DNA of 29,018 bases from CBDUBS01 sp965365445 (GTDB lineage: Bacteria > Bacteroidota > Rhodothermia > Rhodothermales > DASSAV01): contig CBDUBS010000024.1 in assembly GCA_965365445.1 (NCBI GenBank), forward strand, positions 1 to 29,018. The letters run 5' to 3'. Positions 23,925-29,018 of the stretch are shown in pieces. A model generated the notes under the pieces. The model was not told the origin of the DNA. It ran no database searches and saw only the letters and a list, made by a program, of their open reading frames with translations. Numbering within the stretch: position 1 is the stretch's first letter; every line of letters begins with the position of its first letter. Made by a program: the position numbers and the translations under genes.

Positions 23925-25745
23925 TCATGCCGCGCTGGCTCGTTCCTGATCCCGGTACTGCAATTCGTACAGGCGCCGGTACAGACCTCCCAGCGCAAGC
24001 AGCTCCTGATGGGTTCCTCGCTCCCTGATACGGCCCCTGTGCATCACGAGGATCTGGTCGGCGTGCTGTACGGTGGACAGGCGGTGAGCAATAATGACGG
24101 ACGTACGGCCTTCGAGCAGCTTTTCGAGGGCTTGCTGAATGGCGTGCTCCGTTTCGGTATCGACGCTGGAGGTGGCTTCATCGAGAACGAGTACCTCGGG
24201 GTCGTAGACGAGCGCCCGCACAAAGGAAAGCAGCTGGCGCTGCCCGTGCGACAGCGATGCCCCTCGCTCCCGGACGTCCTGTGCGTATCCGTCAGGCAGG
24301 CGGTCGATGAACCGGTCCGCCCCGACCAGCTCAGCGGCATGGCGTATCCGTTCGGGGGTGATGGCCGGGTTGTGTAGCGTCAGGTTCCGCTCGATGGAAC
24401 CGGAGAAAAGAAACACGTCCTGTAGAACAAGGCCGATGTGGCGGCGCAAGTCCTTCAGGCGCATGTCGATTATAAGCTTGCCGTCTACGCGGATTTCCCC
24501 TTTCTGGATGTCGTAGAAGCGAAGGAGCAGGTTGATCAGAGTGGTTTTGCCGGAACCGGTAGCCCCGACGATGGCGACCGATTGGCCCGGCTCGACCGTA
24601 AAGGACACGTCCCGGAGCACCCAGTTCGGTTCTTTTCCTTCCTGCGGATCGTCGTACGAGAACCAGACGTTCCGAAACTCGATCCGGCCGCGCAGCGGTT
24701 CATCAGGGAGCGGTGCGGGCGTTTCCTTCAGGGAAATGTCCTGATCGAGTAAGCCGAAAATGCGTTCCGCTCCCGCCATGCCGCTCTGGAGGGTGTTGAA
24801 CTGGTCCGACAGGTTTCGGATGGGCTCAAAAAAAAGGCGCACGTACTGGATGAATGCGATCAGGACGCCCAGAGTGAGCGTGCCCGTCATGGCGCGGATA
24901 CCGCCGAACCAGATGACGAGCCCGAGCGCTACGGAAGCGATGATCTCCACGGCCGGCCAGAACAGCGCGAAATAGTAAACGGTTTTGTTTTGCGCTACGC
25001 GGTGATCGTTGTTGATCTCCCGGAAACGCCTCATTTCTTCCTTTTGCCGGTTGAATACCTGCACGATGCTCATACCGGTGATGTGCTCCTGCAGGAAGGA
25101 GTTGAGGCGCGCGACCTGTGTGCGGGTCTCCCGGTATTGATCCCTGACCTTTCTCCGGAAAACCGAGGTCGCCCAGATCATGAGGGGCATGACGGTCAGC
25201 GTAACCACCGCCAGAAACACGTTCAGCGAGAACATGAAGTAGGCGATGAAAACAAGCCGGAACAGATCGCCGAGGATAGTAACGACGCCTGCCGAAAGGA
25301 CGTCGCTCAGGGATTCTACGTCGCTTGTGGTGCGGGTAATGAGGCGCCCGACCGGAGTGCGGTCGAAAAAGCGCAGCGACTGCCGCTGCACGTGCCGGAA
25401 CACCTTGAGCCGGAGGTCGAAGATGGCTCGCTGGCCTATCCACTGGGTTAGATAGTCGTTTATGAACGAGAGGATTCCTTCGCCCAGCAAAACCACGAAC
25501 AGCAAGATGACGATGTCCCGCAGGCCCTCCAGATCGCCGGGCACGATGTGCCGGTCGATGGCAACCTGAACGAGCTTCGGGCGCAGCGGCCCCAGGAAAG
25601 CCGCCGCCATGACGGTAATGAAGGCCAGGATGACCCACTGCTTGTAGGGCATCAGGAAGGAGAAGATGCGCCCGAGCAGCCTCCCGTCGAAACCGGGGTT
25701 GGACTCGTCCGATTTCTGAGCCTGGGTCTGGGTATCGGAAGCCAA
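23925..25745 (-). CDS. ABC exporter half-transporter B (canonical Walker B, altered signature)
   Basis: This 606-residue protein joins a six-helix ABC type 1 exporter membrane domain (about 20-330) and a nucleotide-binding domain. Walker A is GATGSGKTT with Lys400, and the Q-loop is LVLQDVFLFSGS. The signature is LSHGQRQLLSFVRAL, with His in place of the first Gly of LSGGQ. Walker B is VLVLDEATSSVD with catalytic Glu523, and the H-loop is IIAHRLSTVQHAD. The apparent start is a TTG at 25745; no ATG lies in frame between it and the end of rnz, and the next internal Met would cut off the elbow helix. It is last in a minus-strand run of four genes, starting 31 nt after rnz. It probably pairs with half-transporter A; the substrate is unknown (lipid or drug-like in relatives). 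Confidence 0.93.
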   Translation of the reverse strand: MASDTQTQAQKSDESNPGFDGRLLGRIFSFLMPYKQWVILAFITVMAAAFLGPLRPKLVQVAIDRHIVPGDLEGLRDIVILLFVVLLGEGILSFINDYLTQWIGQRAIFDLRLKVFRHVQRQSLRFFDRTPVGRLITRTTSDVESLSDVLSAGVVTILGDLFRLVFIAYFMFSLNVFLAVVTLTVMPLMIWATSVFRRKVRDQYRETRTQVARLNSFLQEHITGMSIVQVFNRQKEEMRRFREINNDHRVAQNKTVYYFALFWPAVEIIASVALGLVIWFGGIRAMTGTLTLGVLIAFIQYVRLFFEPIRNLSDQFNTLQSGMAGAERIFGLLDQDISLKETPAPLPDEPLRGRIEFRNVWFSYDDPQEGKEPNWVLRDVSFTVEPGQSVAIVGATGSGKTTLINLLLRFYDIQKGEIRVDGKLIIDMRLKDLRRHIGLVLQDVFLFSGSIERNLTLHNPAITPERIRHAAELVGADRFIDRLPDGYAQDVRERGASLSHGQRQLLSFVRALVYDPEVLVLDEATSSVDTETEHAIQQALEKLLEGRTSVIIAHRLSTVQHADQILVMHRGRIRERGTHQELLALGGLYRRLYELQYRDQERASAA

Positions 25746-25776
25746 AGCGGTTAAAGGGGTTGAAGTGGATCCGGAT

Positions 25777-26727
25777 TCAGGAGGCTATGCGGCGTGCGTC
25801 GGCGGGTGCGTTCACGGCGTACCGATGCAGTTCGCGAGCGATTTCTACAGGCTGAAAAAAGGCGGCCGCTTCTTCTTCCAACGGAGCCGGGTCCGCATAG
25901 CGGGCGCTGAAGTGCCCGAGCAGCAATCGGGACGCCTCGGCCCGGCCGGCAATTTCAGCGGCCTCCCGGGCCGTCGAGTGCCCGGTTGCTTCGGCCCTGG
26001 CCTGATGCCGGGACGTAAACGTGGCTTCGTGGTAAAGCAGATCGACCCGGTCGGCCAGCGCCACGGCATTTTCGCACGGACGGGTATCGGTAACGAAGGC
26101 GAAACGGACACCCGGGCGTGGTTGGCCGGTTACTTCCTCCGGCCGAACGGTACGGCCTCCCGCGGCAACCGATCGGTTTTCCTTCAGGAGACGGTACAGG
26201 TGAACGTCGGTAATGCCGAGATCGCGGGCGCGGGCAACATCCAGGCGACCCGGCCGGTCCTTTTCGACGTATCGGTAGCCCACTGTGAAAATACGGTGGT
26301 CGAGAGGGCGGGCTTCTACAGTGAAGCGGGCAGCCTCAAATACAATACCGCCCGAAAAGTCCTCCGGCAACTCGATGAACGTTACCGGCACGTTCATTTC
26401 CCCATTCTCCGCCAGGCCCGGCGTCCGAAGAAGCAGATCCCGTAGACCATGCGGGCCGCAGACGACCAGGGGACGCTCCCGCCCGAGGAGTGTCATGGTA
26501 GAAAGCAACCCCATGAGACCGAAGAAGTGATCTCCATGCAGATGCGTGATGAAGACGGCGTCGATTCTGGAGTGTTTCATCCCGGCCTGGATGAGGCGCA
26601 ACTGGGCGCCTTCCCCACAATCGAACAGCAACATACCGTCCGGCCGGACGAGGACCAGCGCCGACATGTGGCGGTTCTTCGTGGGTATGGCCGATGCCGT
26701 GCCGAGGGGAATGACTTCGTGAACCAT
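25777..26727 (-). CDS. rnz: Ribonuclease Z (tRNA 3'-processing endonuclease)
   Basis: RNase Z cuts the 3' trailer from tRNA precursors; with CCA-encoding tRNAs its role may be broader. The 316-residue product is a metallo-beta-lactamase fold enzyme: PLGTASAIPTKNRHMSAL at the start, the zinc motif THLHGDH at 61-67, His144 (PLDHRIFTVGYR), Asp214 (FVTDTR), GHST at 249-252 and His272 (GHFSARY). The region between about 150 and 200 corresponds to the flexible arm that grips tRNA. The length is normal for the short bacterial form. It is placed between two ABC half-transporter genes with gaps of 21 and 31 nt, so it is probably co-transcribed with them. Confidence 0.95.
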   Translation of the reverse strand: MVHEVIPLGTASAIPTKNRHMSALVLVRPDGMLLFDCGEGAQLRLIQAGMKHSRIDAVFITHLHGDHFFGLMGLLSTMTLLGRERPLVVCGPHGLRDLLLRTPGLAENGEMNVPVTFIELPEDFSGGIVFEAARFTVEARPLDHRIFTVGYRYVEKDRPGRLDVARARDLGITDVHLYRLLKENRSVAAGGRTVRPEEVTGQPRPGVRFAFVTDTRPCENAVALADRVDLLYHEATFTSRHQARAEATGHSTAREAAEIAGRAEASRLLLGHFSARYADPAPLEEEAAAFFQPVEIARELHRYAVNAPADARRIAS

Positions 26728-26748
26728 CGAAAGCGCGCTCCTGCCCTG

Positions 26749-28551
26749 TCAAGTAAGGGCTTCGATCTCCTGCTCCAGGAGTTGTTTTCGGTAAAGGCCG
26801 GCGTACAATTTGTCCTGAAGCACCAGCTCGTCGTGGGTTCCCCGCTCGACGATGCGGCCCTCGTCGAGCACCAGGATCAGATCGGCATGCTGAACCGCTG
26901 AAATGCGGTGGCTGACGATGACCATGGTGCGCCGGCTGTAATGGTTGCGCAGGTTTTCGAGAATGCTGCGCTCGGTATTCGTATCGACGGCCGAGAGCGC
27001 GTCGTCCAGCACGAGGATAGCCGGCTGCCTGATGAGCGCCCTGGCGATGGACGCCCGCTGTTTCTGACCGCCCGAGAGGGTAATGCCCCGCTCGCCGACG
27101 TACGTTTCGAATCCGCCGGGGAAGTCGCGGATGTTCTGGATGAGCTCAGCGTGTTCGGCTGCCCGGTCTACCTCCTCGGCGCCGGCGTGCAGTTTGCCGA
27201 AAGCAATGTTGTTGGCTACCGTATCGCTGAAAAGAAAAACCTCCTGCGGCACGTAGCTGATCGAGGATCGCAAAAGGCTCAGCGGAATGTCCCGGACGTC
27301 CCGGCCGTCGATCTCCACGACCCCGGCGGACGAATCGATCAGCCGCATGATCATGCTCACGAGGGTCGTTTTTCCGCTTCCGGTACGCCCTACCACGGCG
27401 AGCGTCGCCCCGGCAGGAACCTGGAAGCTGATCTCGTGGAGCACCCTGCGGTCGTCGTCCTCATATTCATACGATACGTTGCGAAAGGCGATACTGCCCT
27501 CGATGCGTTCGATGGAACGATCCGTGCGCTCGCTGTCGGTGATCGCCGGGGGGGTATCGAGAATTTCGTTGAGCCGCACCATGGAGGCCGAGGCCCGCTG
27601 CACCATCGAAATGACGAAACCGAGGGAGGCCACCGGCCACGTCATCAGGGCGACGTAAATCATGTACTCGGCAATGTTACCGATGGTAATGGCGCCCGCC
27701 ATCACGAGGCGGCCGCCTATCCATACCACAATAATGCTGGACGTACCCACCAGGAGCAAGAAAACGGGCTTCCATGTTGCATCGACGCGGGCCAGATCGA
27801 GCATCCGACGGCGGTACTCCTCGCTTTCCCGCTCGAACGATTCCGCTTCGGCCGACTCGCGGGTGTAGGCCTTGATGACGCGAATCCCGGCTAGCGCCTC
27901 CTGAACGCGGCTCGTAAGGACGGAATACTGCTTCTGAATGGCGTCGCTGCGCGTATGCACCAGGTGCGCTACGAAGAACACCGCCACGGCCAGAAACGGC
28001 ATCGGAATGAGGGCATACAGCGTCAGGCGGGGCGAAATGATCAACATCACGCTCACGGCGGTAATGACCAGCACGACCGCACGGACGGCATACATGATGG
28101 CCGGACCTACATACCGCCGAACCTGCTCGATGTCGCTGGTGGCCCGGGTAATGACGTCTCCCGTGGATACACGCCGGTAAAAGCCGAGCGACAACTTCTG
28201 CAGGTGATCATAGAGCTGGTTGCGCAGGTCATACTCGATATGCCGCGAGGCCACCACGACCGTCTGGCGCATGAGGAACGTGAAAAAGCCGCTCAGGACG
28301 CTCAGCGCGATGATGATCCCCCCGTAAACGGCCAGGCCTTTGATGAAACTCGAAAAGAGGAGCGTTTGCAGGTTCGTCCCCGCATAGAGGCCGTACAACG
28401 TCACGAACCGCGGTATGCTATCGACAGCCTGCCGGACGACGATAGGCACGACGATGCTGAACCCCGCCGATACGACGGCGCACAGCAAGCCGGGGACAAA
28501 CAGATGCTTGTATTTCCAGAAGTACGGGTTCAACCGCCTGAGCGGACCCAT
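26749..28551 (-). CDS. ABC exporter half-transporter A (degenerate Walker B, canonical signature)
   Basis: A 600-residue ABC type 1 exporter subunit, starting at the ATG at 28551 (MGPLRRLNPYFWKYKHLFVP). The open frame runs further upstream, but that part overlaps the dehydrogenase gene in another frame and is not protein-like. The membrane domain covers about 15-320. In the nucleotide-binding domain, Walker A is GRTGSGKTT with Lys394, the signature is a full LSGGQKQRASIARAL, and Walker B reads ILVLDDALSAVD, with Asp517 where the catalytic Glu should be. The H-loop is IVSHRISAVQHAD. Asp at this position together with a normal signature is what the degenerate partner of heterodimeric exporters (TM287/TM288, BmrC/BmrD) shows. 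It is followed 21 nt later by rnz. Confidence 0.93.
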   Translation of the reverse strand: MGPLRRLNPYFWKYKHLFVPGLLCAVVSAGFSIVVPIVVRQAVDSIPRFVTLYGLYAGTNLQTLLFSSFIKGLAVYGGIIIALSVLSGFFTFLMRQTVVVASRHIEYDLRNQLYDHLQKLSLGFYRRVSTGDVITRATSDIEQVRRYVGPAIMYAVRAVVLVITAVSVMLIISPRLTLYALIPMPFLAVAVFFVAHLVHTRSDAIQKQYSVLTSRVQEALAGIRVIKAYTRESAEAESFERESEEYRRRMLDLARVDATWKPVFLLLVGTSSIIVVWIGGRLVMAGAITIGNIAEYMIYVALMTWPVASLGFVISMVQRASASMVRLNEILDTPPAITDSERTDRSIERIEGSIAFRNVSYEYEDDDRRVLHEISFQVPAGATLAVVGRTGSGKTTLVSMIMRLIDSSAGVVEIDGRDVRDIPLSLLRSSISYVPQEVFLFSDTVANNIAFGKLHAGAEEVDRAAEHAELIQNIRDFPGGFETYVGERGITLSGGQKQRASIARALIRQPAILVLDDALSAVDTNTERSILENLRNHYSRRTMVIVSHRISAVQHADLILVLDEGRIVERGTHDELVLQDKLYAGLYRKQLLEQEIEALT

Positions 28552-28636
28552 GCGTATATCCTTACAGTTACGGAGCAGCGGACCGCAGGAAACGATCTTC
28601 TTCCAAACGCCCGGCACGGGTGTTCGGATCCGTCGT

Positions 28637-29018
28637 TCATACAACCCGGTATGGTATATCCTCCTGCCCCTCCAGTGCGGCGAGCACCGACGCGGCGCAC
28701 ATGCGGGCCATTTCCGTGCGCGTTTCCACCGTGGCGCTGCCCAGGTGAGGAGCCAGCACCACACGAGGATTATCGAACAGGCCGGGATGGACGGCGGGTT
28801 CATGCTCGAACACGTCCAGACCCGCCCCGGCAATCCGCCCTTCCCGAAGCGCCTCGACCAGCGCCGCCTCGTCCACGATGGCCCCTCGAGCCGTGTTGAT
28901 CAAAAAGGCGGTCGGCTTCATGCGGGTGAACGCGGCCGCGTCGATGAGGCGGCGGCTTTCCTGGTTCAGAGGGCAATGCAGTGAAACAACGTCGCTTTCG
29001 GCGAGCAACGAATCCATG
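28637..29018 (-). CDS. D-isomer-specific 2-hydroxyacid dehydrogenase, C-terminal part (5' end outside window)
   Basis: About 127 C-terminal residues of an NAD(P)H-dependent 2-hydroxyacid dehydrogenase are visible; the gene continues past the window edge. Motifs present are SDVVSLHCPLNQESRRLID, FLINTARGAIVDEAALVEAL with the conserved Arg, AGAGLDVFEHEPAVHPGLF with the catalytic Glu, and LAPHLGSATVETR with the catalytic His. The GLDVFE-EP and PHLGSAT-ETR pattern is closest to glyoxylate/hydroxypyruvate reductases (GyaR or GhrB type). 3-phosphoglycerate dehydrogenase or another 2-ketoacid reductase cannot be excluded without the N-terminal half. The ATG near the edge (29015-29017) is an internal Met, since the NAD-binding domain would be missing. 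The next gene (ABC half-transporter A) starts 85 nt downstream on the same strand. Confidence 0.92.
   Translation of the reverse strand, partial: MDSLLAESDVVSLHCPLNQESRRLIDAAAFTRMKPTAFLINTARGAIVDEAALVEALREGRIAGAGLDVFEHEPAVHPGLFDNPRVVLAPHLGSATVETRTEMARMCAASVLAALEGQEDIPYRVV

Noticed and set aside
22744..23928. Minus-strand open frame of 394 codons across the end of the secreted protein and CnoX-like gene
   Set aside because: It runs through a strong terminator and is opposite two well supported genes; no family resemblance.
28552..28833. N-terminal extension of ABC half-transporter A
   Set aside because: The 94 extra residues are Trp/Arg/Cys-rich and lie opposite no motif; they overlap the dehydrogenase gene in a different frame. 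The ATG at 28551 begins a normal exporter N terminus.

Overview
The window is GC-rich, densely coded bacterial chromosome. Several features point to the Bacteroidota/Rhodothermota side of the tree (Rhodothermus/Salinibacter-like). One is a secreted protein ending in a type IX secretion (T9SS) type A sorting domain with the PNPFNP motif. Others are a TonB-dependent receptor with an N-terminal carboxypeptidase-regulatory-like domain, a PGLGQ-type small envelope protein, an archaeal-type (type 3) ProRS, and the gene order thrS-infC-rpmI-rplT-pheS-pheT-coiled coil-zapA-[RNA]-rny. The species cannot be named from the sequence alone.

Layout. (1) 1-4767: the 3' end of proS, a TonB-dependent receptor, endonuclease V (nfi) on the minus strand, and a small exported protein. 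(2) 4860-5059: a tRNA-Val(GAC) gene with its own promoter and a terminator-like hairpin. (3) 5138-13222: a translation and cell-division run: thrS, infC, rpmI, rplT, pheS, pheT, a coiled-coil protein and zapA. It has an internal TTGACA/17/TATTTT promoter before rpmI, a nested hairpin between rpmI and rplT, and a textbook terminator or attenuator 20 nt before pheS. (4) 13223-13704: an intergenic region folding into a long rod that I read as a candidate 6S RNA (ssrS), closed by a very strong terminator. (5) 13705-18001: rny (RNase Y) and a long ccmF (cytochrome c haem lyase subunit). (6) 18002-18633: a 632-nt noncoding region with a long hairpin and three small GGTA-N5/6-TACC dyads. (7) 18634-22866: a 1410-residue secreted protein made of nine ASH/choice-of-anchor-D-like repeats, a dockerin-like segment and a T9SS tail, containing a 516-bp internal duplication with a single mismatch. 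(8) 23041-23856: a thioredoxin-TPR protein of the CnoX/YbbN type. (9) 23925-29018, minus strand: a 2-hydroxyacid dehydrogenase (partial), ABC half-transporter A, RNase Z and ABC half-transporter B, tightly spaced. The two ABC proteins carry complementary degenerate motifs, as in heterodimeric exporters.

Most of the window is ordinary core genome. The less ordinary parts are the nearly identical 516-bp duplication in the ASH/dockerin/T9SS protein, the heterodimeric ABC exporter split by rnz, the candidate 6S RNA between zapA and rny, and the cis-regulatory hairpins around rpmI, rplT and pheS. I did not find a clearly new multi-gene defence or mobile system.
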